Assembly: GCA_032716605.1 (NCBI GenBank)
Contig: CM064495.1
Span: 21,195,676-21,259,675 of the forward strand
Length of the DNA stretch: 64,000 nt
Direction of reading: 5' to 3'
Origin: Paralithodes platypus
Lineage: Eukaryota > Arthropoda > Malacostraca > Decapoda > Lithodidae
The notes under the pieces are model-generated. The model worked only from the letters and a program-made list of their open reading frames with translations. It had not been told where the DNA came from and ran no database searches. Positions 55,094 through 64,000 of this stretch are shown piece by piece (positions within the stretch are counted from its first letter, which is position 1; the number at the start of each line of letters is the position of its first letter). The translations under genes were made by a program, and so were the position numbers.

Positions 55094-55111
55094 TAATAAT
55101 ACTCCTATTTA

Positions 55112-56120
55112 TTTGAAGGTAAATGCGGGGAAGAGCAAGGTTATGGTCTTCGAAAGGGGTGAAGTCAAAGAGAGTGAGGTGAAGCTGAACGGTCAGGCTA
55201 TGGAGATCGTCAACTCTTTTAAGTATCTGGGCAGTGTGTTGAGTAAAGATGGGACTATGGATGAAGAAGTGCGGGAGAGGGTACAACAGGGGAAGAGGGT
55301 TGTAGGAACGCTAAAAGCAGTAACAAGAAATAGGGTGGTCAGTATGGAAGTGAAGAAGTCCTTGCATGACAGTGTGGTAATCCCGACACTGACGTACGGA
55401 AGCGAAGCATGGACGTTGGTTGAGAGACTCAGACCAAGAGTGAGAGCAGTGGAAATGAATTACTTAACCCGTGGAGCCCCGGCTAGTTTTGTAATGTTTG
55501 TTCACCAGAACCCGGCCGGTTTTCAAAAAATTGTTTTATTCCAGAAACAATAGCGAATGGGTTAGGAATGAAGGAAAAACCACGAAAAAACGCTCGAAAA
55601 GCTTAAGAAATGGTCCTACAAAGCCCCCAAAAACGTATTTTACAAGAGTACAAAAATTGAAGGCAATTACCCAAAAAAAACAGGTTACTGCGCGCTCATG
55701 CGCACGCACGTGGACTTTGAGAGTTTTCAACCATTGGCACGGTTGCGTGGGATACGTACACAGTTCCCATACAAATCTGAGCCCTCTTGAGTGGCTACAC
55801 CTGAGGTTATGGTCGGTGTAATTTGGGTGACGCGTCAGGCGCGTCGCTGGGGCTGTGCGTTACATACATCGCCGACGCGTCAGACGCGTCGCTGGGGCTG
55901 TACGGGTTAAGGAGTGTGTGCGGAGTTACATGGAGGGATAGACAGACTAATGAGGAAGTAAGAAGAAGGAGGTGTGGTGTGGAGGTAGATGTGCTGGAAA
56001 GTGTGAAAAGGAACAACTTGAGATGGTTCGGCCATATGGAACGTATGGAGAGCGAGAGAATGACTAAGAGGGTGTACAAGAGCGAGGTGGAGGGACAGAG
56101 AGGGAGACGTAGACCGAATT
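55112..56120 (+). pseudogene. RTE-like RT C-terminal domain
   Basis: VNAGKSKVMVFER and FKYLGSVLSKDGTMDEEVRE are followed by the thumb and LTYGSEAWTLVERLRPRVRA up to NYL, where the group D TTAA element (55464-55910) begins. The frame continues with RSVCGVTWRDRQTNEE, NNLRWFGHMERMESERMTKR and GQRGRRRP, then a stop near 56120. The RT catalytic box is upstream of the truncation. Removing the insert with one TTAA restores the frame. Confidence 0.8.
55464..55910 (+). mobile_element. TTAA element, group D, in the RTE-like LINE
   Basis: TTAA at 55464-55467 and 55907-55910. It has the same ends as 54661-55093 and two copies of the GACGCGTCAG.CGCGTC module near the right end instead of one. Confidence 0.92.
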
Positions 56121-56280
56121 AGAGGTGGAAGGATGGAGTGAGGAAGTACATGAACGAAGGTGGTGCTGGTTCGGGGGAGGGGCGTCGACTGACTGCGGAC
56201 AGGTACATGGGGGCGGTTCGTTCGTGGCCACCCCTTCGGGGATCACGGCGTCAGGCAATAGATAGAGAGATCGATAGATA

Positions 56281-56659
56281 TTTATTATATATATACTGTA
56301 TATAATATATAATAAAACTAACTTTTATTGCCTCGCGGTAGTGCAAAATGCGCTTGAGAGTGAACGGTAGTGGTAATTAGTTGCCTAGAAACTTAACCCC
56401 TTGAAATGCAAAATTAACGTAAATTAGATTATATCGGGTCTCTGTTTGACAAGGAGGATGTCGCAATGGGTCGGGAAGTGATAATGTCTGAAATAGAATA
56501 CATACATATGTATGTGGACTTAACTTTACTTCACTTAAATCCAAAAGTATGGATATTATTTTTCTTGGTAAGAGACAAACAAACTTCTATTACATAATGT
56601 TCTTATTATTAATGTGATAAAATTAGAAGTTAATTTGGTTGGTAAATGCATGACAAACA
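56281..56659. other. AT-rich intergenic DNA
   Basis: No gene or element edge recognised. Confidence 0.5.
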
Positions 56660-56678
56660 CTATATATATATATATACA

Positions 56679-56772
<94 letters not shown>
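56660..56772. repeat. (TA)n microsatellite
   Basis: Long TA run with one internal interruption, ending exactly at the Gypsy LTR. Open frames over it (Ile/Tyr repeats) are artefacts. Confidence 0.97.
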
Positions 56773-56775
<3 letters not shown>

Positions 56776-58621
56776 GACGCATGTCCACGTGTGAGCATGC
56801 TGTACAGAACGCCTAGTCATGCCCCACCCTCGCTAGGATCGTCAGGGCAGGAACTTTGGCTGTAGTCTATGTAGAGTTTCCTAACTTAGTTCATGTGAGC
56901 CGTTGTACTATAAGTATTATGAATATGTATTTTGTTTTCATCTGAGTCAACGAGTTCTATTTTATATCATTAGTTATAAGTATTGTGTGTAAAACTTATT
57001 TGTAATGATGGGATGAGAAACAGCCACAGTTGGGGGTCAGTGGGTGCGCCAGGCGGGAGGTGGGCCTAACTCACTCGCATTCCTCCCTCCCTCAGTGCTA
57101 GGGGAGCCTTTGTGTATCCCAGAGGAGAGAGAGAAATTACGTAATGGTTGTCAGTGGGCGGTCCTTAGTAGTTCACGTTGGGCTCACTAGAGGGCCGGGT
57201 ATAAAAGGGAAGTCTAGCCATTTTTTCATCAGAACTCGTTAGGCAGAGCGACTTCTCATATCCCTTGCTAACTATATATATTCTTCTGACTGATGGGAAC
57301 TTTCTCTACTACCTTACATTCTTATCTCCTCTTTTCCCTGCCCGGTTTAACTTCCATGGTCCCGTTGGTGCAGAGCTAGTCAGCCAACGTATTATCGCTT
57401 GAGTTCTCACGAGATACTTGCCTATTAGATAGCCTATTTTGGAAGGGTTGACTTAGAATAGGATTGATTTATGTTTGTTGCACTTGTATATGCATTTCCC
57501 TGTGTGTTATTATTATTATTCCTGTTTTCTGCTGGTCTAGGTAATGCTAGACTGGGGTAAGGCTTTTCTGTGTTACGAGTTGTTGTTTGATGCAGTGGTT
57601 AAGCGATAAACCTGCATACTCGTTTCGGTTCAGTGAAGCCTAGGTTGTCTTCGCGGATGACTGTGTTGAGTTTATAATTTACAGTGCGTGAGGGCAAGAG
57701 CCTAACCACCCTGTATTTTATTAACAGTTTGTTTTTACTTTGTCAAGGAGCTGGGAGAAAACCAGATACAAGGGATCTGGATTTCTCAAAGTGCACTTGT
57801 TAGTTTTAACGTAATACTTTAAACAGTCGTGAGGACTTCGCTAGGCTACAAGCCGTTTTTGCTCCGTCACTGCTACCTTTTGCCCACAGTACCCCAGCTA
57901 GACTTTACTCGATTAGTAGATACAGAATAGTATTGAAGCTTTCCTTATGTATGATATTGTTTATGCACTATTGATTTCATGTGTTGCAAGCTTGGCTACT
58001 TTAGTGATTAGTGGCCCACGAGCACAATCCGAGTAGGCTATTGCCGTTGCATTTGCGGAGTACTTCTTTTTAATGTTTGCCATTTACTATTGCATATTCT
58101 TTTAATTATTCTTATGCCAATTTAAGCCTTTAATTGTATTTAATTGTCAGTGTTTTTGCTTATTAAATTACTGTTCAAAAATCCGATACGTACTTCTTAC
58201 GAGCATCCGAGAAGCATCTAACTTTTTCAGAAGATTCCTTGCTCGATGCTTAAGGACTATTAATTAACGTAACGTAATAGTGCCGATCCGAAGTAGAGGG
58301 TGGTGGACTTCTTAAGTTCATAGTCAAGGGTGGATTACTTCGGCTTCGGCCATCACTATTCTTTTGTGTTGTTGTTTCTTACTTCATTGTTTGATTGTTG
58401 ACCAGACTAGATAATTCCTGTCTCTTTATTAGCCTGTTGTTGAACACTAGTACCGAGTTCTTGTATACCCCGTTATAGCAGATTGAACTCTGGAGGCTAT
58501 TGGTGTTTTTTGTTCGGCTGGCACTACTCAGGGGTTGGGATCGTGTGTTTCCGTTGTGGCAGCGAGCCGTATTAGAGTCCTGATTGAGAGCCCTTGTGTA
58601 CCCGAGTGCCAGTTCGTAACA
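56773..58621 (+). repeat. Gypsy 5' LTR
   Basis: 1,849 bp, starting TGTGACGC and ending GTAACA, unusually long for a Gypsy LTR. It contains TATAAAAGG at about 57201-57209, a likely TATA box. Extent is supported by the matching solo LTR. Confidence 0.82.
57201..57209 (+). promoter_or_regulatory. TATA-like box in the Gypsy LTR
   Basis: TATAAAAGG about 430 bp into the LTR. About 30 bases downstream, CATCAGAACTCG near 57228 could be the transcription start. Function is inferred. Confidence 0.45.
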
Positions 58622-58623
58622 AA

Positions 58624-58641
58624 TGGCGACCTTGCTTAGGA
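58624..58641 (+). promoter_or_regulatory. Gypsy primer-binding site (candidate)
   Basis: TGGCGACCTTGCTTAGGA begins two bases after the LTR. TGGCGACC is a common start for Gypsy primer sites pairing with a tRNA 3' end; the tRNA was not identified. Confidence 0.65.
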
Positions 58642-58833
58642 TTTTGTGAACAGTATACATTTTTGCAGAGTTGTACAACATTTGTTTGTTTGTATTTTAG
58701 CGTGCATATTGAAGAATATTTTTTTTGTATGGCAATTAGTAAAACATTTAAGAGACTCCAGTTAATTTAGTAATTAGTGCTTGCATAGGAAGTTTAACAC
58801 TTTTGTCTCGAGAATTTGTTTGTGGACTTCAGT

Positions 58834-60558
58834 ATGTCGTGCATTAGCACTGACGATGAGCGAGAGATGTCATTTGAAGGTGTGCCGTTAGTAACCAGTG
58901 AGGAGGATGCTAGAGTTTTTGTGAGTAAGCGGTACCACGTGACGGAGGAGAGGCTGACTGGGGTGGATGTTTGTGGCTTGCACCTGATAGCCAAGGTTTT
59001 GGGCATTTCCAATGTAGCAGGGATGTCCAAGGGGAGCTGATTTCCAGGGTGTTGCGTGGGCGACATGGGGTTTCGGAGGAGAGGGCGTTTGGGGGGGTTC
59101 CTCCCCAGATCCCCTCTCACTCGACTCCCACAGTGCCGTCCACTCAGTTACCGGAGGTTAGCACTCTCCCACAGAGGGATGAGAATTGGCAGATTGGAGT
59201 GCCCTCGGGTGGTGCACGTGGTGGTTCCCCAGTTTTTGCCCCCCCTCCTTCAGTAGTGGCAGCTCCCTCTTCCTGCCTGTCTCCAGATATGGTATTTAGA
59301 CTTGAGCTTGCTAAGATTGAGGCTAGGAAGCAGGAGAATGAGACCAGGAGGCAGGAGGATGAGACGAGGAGGCATGATATTGAGGTTAGGAGGCAGGAGG
59401 ATGAGACCAGGAGGCAGGAGGATGAGACCAGGAGGCATGAGGCTGAGCTTAGGTACGACTCAGAGAAATATTGTGCTAAATTAGATTTAGATAAGACTCG
59501 TGCAGAGTCGACAGGGACTCGGATGGGCCGTGAGGGCCAAGTAAGAGAACAGTCCTTAGCCCACTTAGTCAAATTGGTGCTGGTATTTAGTGAAACTGAA
59601 GTCACAGAATTTTTTAATCGTTTTGTGAAGTGTAGGGAGCATAATTGGCTTGAAGAGAAGTGGGCAGCTCTAGTCTCCTCAAGACTTACGGGTAAGGGTC
59701 TGAAGGCTTATGATGCACTGCCTTTAGAGTCTTGCATTGACTACCCAGAATTGAAGAGAGCTGTCCTACGGGCATACGAGTTGCAACCGGAAACATATCG
59801 ATTGAAGTTTCGGGGTGTTACAAAGACTAGGGAGGCGACCTTTCTTGAACATGCCCGGGACTTAAAAGATGCACTTTAAAACTGGACACGTTCTGAGAAA
59901 GCTGAGACGGCAGAACAGTTGACTGAGCTGTTTCTGCTCGAGCAGTTTTATAAGTGTACTGGTGCAGAAATGACTTTAACTATTAAAGAAAAGAACCCAA
60001 GAACTCTTCAAGAGGCAGCTGAGATGGCTGACCTCAGGTTGTCGCTAATCAGGGGATGTGAATCTGTAAAGCGTGTTGATGCAGTTCCCAAGGGGCGCGA
60101 TACTCCAAACCCTCGAGCTCAGGACAATCACTATAGATATAAACCTCCGTTTAAAAGCCAAGATACCAGGACTGAACCAAAGACTACAGCCGTCCCATTA
60201 CAGAAGGGTCAGAACTCCGCCCCTTATCAGAAGAGACCGATAGGGGAAGTGGAATGTTTTCATTGTAGAAAGAAGGGGCATTATGCAAAATCTTGTCCTA
60301 GTAAGCTGCCAACTGCAGCCGTGTCTTTGGTGCGCAGCATAGGTGTGGCTGAAATGTCGTCTGGATTTACCCAGGGTAGTTTGCCAGCGGCAGGGTCACA
60401 GGCTATGTATAAGACTCAGGAAGGCTTGTCCCCTGTCCGTGATGTCTTTTGCGCCCATAGAGGGACCGGTAGGGTAAGTTGGGCGGGTTGCCAGCATAAG
60501 GTGGAAGTTTTGCGTGATACTGGAGCTTCACAGACACTTTTGAAGAATTTCACGGGGT
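58834..60558 (+). pseudogene. Gmr1-like gag with SCAN-like domain and zinc knuckle
   Basis: The start is probably MSCISTDDEREMSFEG (58834). A frameshift near 59035 leads into a Pro/Ser linker, then a charged coiled coil of 7-residue repeats (RRQEDET type, 59320-59455). Next is a SCAN-like helical region (LTGKGLKAYDALP, LKRAVLRAYELQPETYRLKF, about 59560-60040). A TAA at 59877-59879 cuts it. A CCHC knuckle, CFHCRKKGHYAKSC, follows at about 60255-60296. SCAN domains of vertebrate zinc-finger proteins are thought to derive from such gag proteins. The frame runs on into the protease. Confidence 0.78.
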
Positions 60559-61505
60559 GACCAATTAATGCGGCACGGGTGGTTGTTGTTCAGGGTATTA
60601 ATGCGACCAGCTCATACCCGTTGGTTCATGTGGAGCTGGAAATTGATGGTGTGATTAAGGACTTGGATGTTGGGATCGTTGAGAAATTGCCAGTGGAGGG
60701 CGTCGACCTTCTTCTCGGCAACGACTTTGCGGTGCCTACTTTAGAAGTTCCACCCTTAGTCGTTGCCGAGAGGCCGGCCGACGTGAGTAGGGAGGAACAA
60801 GAGTGGGTAGTGAGTTGTCAACGCCAACAGATGGCATGTGTAGTAACTCGTTCCCAAGCATTTAAGGTATCGCAGCCTATTTCCCAGGCCACAGAACAGC
60901 GGAGGAAGGGAATTAAGGAGAAGCGGAAGGCTGGGAAAAGTTTGAAGAGTTTAGAACCAGTGGCTCTCCCAAAAGACCCAATAGCAGGACCTTTAACTGA
61001 GTCTGTTGTAACTCCAGTGCCTAACACAGTTGATAAAGTAGTGGAGGAGGCAGAGACTCCGAGACAGCACCGTTACCTGCAGCGAGAAAACCGGATGTCT
61101 AAGTTGGATGTTGGGGGAGGGCATGAGTTGTTGACCAAGCAGTTAGACATGTTGGCTCCCACAGACATTCGAAAGTTGCAATTAGAGGATCCAGAGGTTT
61201 TGCAGTGTACCAATGGGGCTGTGGAGTTAGAAGAAGATAGGGATGCAAAGGCAGGGGATTTTTTTTTCGTTAATGGAATTTTATACCACCGATATCAAGA
61301 TCCTAAAAGGAACTGGGAGGGCGGATCAGGTACAGTTGACCAGCTGGTCATGCCAGAGGGCTGCAGGGAAAGTTTGCTTAGGTTGGCTCATGATTCTCCA
61401 TTATCAGGACATTTGGGTGCCAAGAAAACGGTGGTGGCTTTGGGGGAATTTTTTTTGGTGGCCGGGGATGAAGTCTCATGTGCAGTCATGGATAAACTCA
61501 TGTGA
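60486..61505 (+). pseudogene. Aspartic protease and linker to integrase
   Basis: The protease begins around GCQHKVEVLRDTGASQTLL, active-site DTG at 60516-60524, with a TGA at 60558-60560. The second half follows with VEGVDLLLGNDFA. A Lys/Glu-rich linker precedes the integrase N-terminal zinc region (LRLAHDSPLSGHLGAKKT). A T8 homopolymer near 61450 shifts the frame. The protease would process the gag-pol polyprotein. Confidence 0.8.
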
Positions 61506-62402
61506 TATTTGTCAACGTGTCGGGAAACCGAACCAAGTTATTCCTAAGGCTCCGTTACACCCTATTCCTGTGATTGGGCCACCCTTTAGTAAAATTATTG
61601 TTGACATGGTTGGTCCACTCCCTCCCACTAAGGCTTGAAATAAATTTTTGTTAACCATAATGGATGTTGCCACTAGATACCCCGATGCATACCCTATGAA
61701 AAATGGAATGGCTAAGACGGTAGTCAGTAACTTGTTGTGGTACTTCTCAAGGTACGGGTACCCGGAGGAGATTCAGTCTGATCAGGGATCTAATTTCACC
61801 TCCAACATGTTCAAGCAAACAATGCAACAGCATGGGATACGAGCAGTAGTATCGTCAGCGTATCACCCTGAGAGTCAAGGGGTGCTTGAGCGGTGGCATG
61901 CTACACTTAAAAGCATGCTCAGGTGTTATTGTGCTGACAACGGTATGGATTGGGATCTTGGATTGCCTTATGTGCTGTTTGCTGCTCGGGAGGTACCTGG
62001 TGGGAGCCTGGGATTTAGTCCAAATGAGCTGATTTTTGGACACCGTGTCAGGGGCCCCCTTAACATGCTGAAAGAAATTTGGGAGGGGACTGTGCAGCCT
62101 TGTCAATTATTAAAGTATGTGCTTGAAAGCCGTGAGCGCATGCTTAAGAGTCTGGAGATGGCAGGTAGAAATTTTACAGAATCACAAGCTTTGATGAAGG
62201 ACCGGTATGATCGCAAAGTGAGGCTCCGGAAGTTCACTGTAGGACAAGAGGTATTAATTTTGTTGCCTTTGGTTGGTAACCCCCTCTCTGCGAAGTACAC
62301 TGGACCTTATAAAATTGTAGACAAAATTTCAGACTTAGATTACCTTGTTGCCACTCCAGACAGGAGGAAAAAGAACCAGTTATGTCACGTGAACCTTATT
62401 AA
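61460..62402 (+). pseudogene. Integrase, placed upstream of RT
   Basis: After the shift the frame gives SWINSCDICQRVGK (the CC of the H-H-C-C finger), then the core: D in IIVDMVGP (about 61600), a TGA at 61636-61638, D in QSDQGSNF (about 61780) and E in GVLERWHA (about 61885). A C-terminal region with LRKFTVGQEVLILLP and AKYTGPYKIV is a GPF/Y-like domain. It ends CHVNLI at the TTAA insertion. It would insert the cDNA. All three acidic residues are present. Confidence 0.9.
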
Positions 62403-62847
62403 CCCGTGGAGCCCCGGCTAGTTTTGTAATGTTTGCGCACCAGAACCCGGCCGGCCGGTTTTCAAAAAATGGTTTTATTCCAGAAACAATAGCGAATGGG
62501 TTAGGAATGAAGGAAAAACCACGAAAAACCGCTCAAAAAGCTTAAAAAATGGTCCTACAGAGCCCCCGAAAATGGATTTTACAAGAGTAAAAAATTGAAG
62601 GCAATTATCCCAAAAAAACAGGTTATTGCGCGCTCGCGCGCACGCACGTGGACTTTGAGAGATTTCAACCATCGGCACGGTTGCGTGGGATACTTACACA
62701 GTTTCCATACAAATCTGAGCCCTCTTGAGTGGCTACACCTGAGGTTACGGTCGGCGCAATTAGGGTGACGCGCCAGGCGCGTCTCTGGGCTGTGCGTTAC
62801 ATACATCGCCGATGCGTCAGGCACGTCGCTGGAGCTATACGGGTTAA
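62399..62847 (+). mobile_element. TTAA element, group D, between integrase and RT
   Basis: TTAA at 62399-62402 and 62844-62847. Ends match 54661-55093 (CCCGTGGAGCCCC at the left, GGAGCTATACGGG at the right). Removing it with one TTAA joins CHVNLI to KEYVRRPSE in frame. Confidence 0.93.
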
Positions 62848-64000
62848 AGAGTATGTGAGGCGCCCCTCTGAGCCTCTCCCTGTCCCTGTGTTGGCTTGTT
62901 GCGGCCGTGGTGGAGAAGGAGAGGGGGACAGTCAAGCTTCAGAGGAGGATAGCTGGGATCAACATGTTTCAGCGGATCAGTGGGCGGGGAACTCGAGCCT
63001 AAGGGCTGACGAGGCTATAGCTCATTTGCCTGAGCCGCAGTTTGATGCTATCCGTCAGTTGTTCGGTTCATACCCTACTGTATTTGCTGAACACCCAGGC
63101 CTCACTACTCAGGCTATGCATGATGTTGACGTGGGGGACCATATACCCTTTAAGTCAATCCCGTACTGTGTGCTCCCCATAAAACTACCAGCTCTGAGGG
63201 ATGAGTTGGAGTATATGCTCGGTAGAGGGTTGATAGAGAAAGGCACAGTTAAGTGGACTTCCCCCGTAACACTGCAGCCTAAGCCAGATGGCAAGGTACG
63301 CTTTTGTATTGATTTCCGTAGGTTAAATGGTTTGACTCCAACTAACCCATATCCTCTTCCTCGGGTTGATGATAGTGTTGACAAAATTGGTAATGCTCGT
63401 TTTTTGTCTAAAGTAGATTTAGTAAAAGGTTACTGGCAAGTACCTTTGTCCGAGCGTGCTAAAGAGGTATGTGGTTTTGTTGTGGACGGGAGTACCTACC
63501 GGTACTTACGGACTTAAGAATGCACCAGCAACGTTTCAGAACCTGATGAATGAAATTGTAAAGGACATTCCGAATTGCACCGTATATTTGGACGATGTAA
63601 TCATTTATGATGACGACTTTGAGAGCCATTGTGAGCACTTTGAGACCTTGTTCCAGAAACTTAGTGAAGCAGGTCTGGTAGTAAATTTGGCAAAGTGTGA
63701 CTTCGTAAAAGCCACTGTGCAGTACCTTGGGTTTGTAGTGGGAAGGGGACAGGTGTGCCCTCCTCAGAACAAGGTACAGGCTATCAATAAATATCCGCAC
63801 CCAACAACCAAGAAGCAGGTTATGAGATTCTTGGGTATGATAGGCTACTACAGACGCTTCATAAAAGGTTACTCAACGGTGTTGGCACCTCTCACAGATT
63901 TGTTATCTAAAGACAAAAAGTTTTTGTGGGCACCTGAGTGTGAAAAGGCTTCCACTTTGGTGAAACATTTGCTATGTACTCACCCGATACTCAGGGCCCC
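62848..64000 (+). pseudogene. Gypsy reverse transcriptase and start of RNase H (runs off the window)
   Basis: After a variable spacer, RT starts around HDVDVGDHIPFKSIPYCV. Motifs: LIEKGTVKWTSPVTLQPKPD, VRFCIDFRRLN, FLSKVDLVKGYWQVPLS, a one-base frameshift near 63507, YGLKNAPATFQNLMN, the catalytic YLDD (about 63587), LGFVVGRGQV and RFLGMIGYYRRFI. The sequence ends in the region just before RNase H (KFLWAPECEKAS). Catalytic residues are intact. Confidence 0.9.

Larger units (their letters stand above)
55100..56280 (+). mobile_element. RTE-like LINE 3' part, split by a TTAA element
   Basis: 5'-truncated LINE in two pieces (to 55463 and from 55911) ending in a (GATA)n-like tail at 56258-56280. 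The last 139 bases are also found, inverted, inside the BEL element at 24305-24443. The clade is inferred from the GSEAWTL and WFGHMERM motifs. Confidence 0.75.
56773..64000 (+). mobile_element. Gmr1-like Ty3/Gypsy retrotransposon, 5' LTR and most of the interior
   Basis: Left LTR, primer site, gag, protease, integrase, then RT, in that order. Integrase before RT is unlike ordinary Gypsy and typical of the Gmr1-like branch. A group D TTAA element (62399-62847) lies between integrase and RT. The right LTR is beyond the window. A solo LTR of the same family is at 8488-10267. Three stops and three frameshifts break the polyprotein. Confidence 0.88.

Noticed and set aside
56556..56865. Open frames of Ile/Tyr repeats on both strands
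   Set aside because: They are translations of the TA microsatellite.
59144..59605. Minus-strand Leu/Pro/Ser-repeat frame over gag
   Set aside because: It is the antisense of the heptad repeat in gag.
1..64000. Host genes, CRISPR arrays or prokaryotic operons
   Set aside because: No array of regular spacers, no operon layout and no conserved host protein was seen; every recognised coding segment belongs to a transposable element.

Overview
The window is eukaryotic, gene-poor and built almost entirely of transposable elements. No host protein-coding gene, rRNA, true tRNA gene or CRISPR array could be supported. Long CT, TATC and TA microsatellites, CR1-type LINE tails made of an 8-bp repeat, and several LINE, BEL/Pao, DIRS and Gypsy lineages together suggest an arthropod, most likely a decapod crustacean. 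That placement is an inference from repeat style and was not tested by a search.

Layout. 1-6.9 kb: AT-rich DNA with a tRNA-derived SINE and a head-to-tail chain of small elements flanked by TTAA. 7-19.3 kb: a nested stack. LINE I (2A-like motif, zinc finger, endonuclease, reverse transcriptase) is split at about 8.37 kb by LINE II. LINE II is itself split by a solo Gypsy LTR (8488-10267), a CR1 copy (10337-11724) and a nearly full-length minus-strand LINE (about 12713-16135). 20.3-28.4 kb: a complete minus-strand BEL/Pao element with two 775-bp LTRs and a 5-bp target duplication, inserted in an older repeat whose second copy lies at about 4.1-4.6 kb. 29.3-43.5 kb: a minus-strand LINE (LINE III, also with a 2A-like motif) split by a DIRS-type tyrosine-recombinase retrotransposon (30327-38955). 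The DIRS element keeps inverted terminal repeats and an internal complementary region that matches its two ends joined together. 43.5-56.3 kb: SINEs, small TTAA elements, LINE fragments and unassigned DNA. 56.8-64 kb: the left LTR and most of the interior of a Ty3/Gypsy element whose integrase lies upstream of its reverse transcriptase (Gmr1-like order). It runs off the window edge.

The thread joining the regions is a set of short non-autonomous elements whose ends are CCCGT/CCCCT-like inverted repeats flanked by TTAA, as in the piggyBac superfamily. I find about 17 copies in six sequence groups. In four places a copy interrupts a recognisable coding frame, and removing it with one TTAA restores that frame. 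They therefore act as precise, relatively young tags on the older elements.

All retroelement coding regions carry stops or frameshifts, so none is likely to be autonomous as read. Frames and motifs were read by eye. Family names finer than superfamily are inference.
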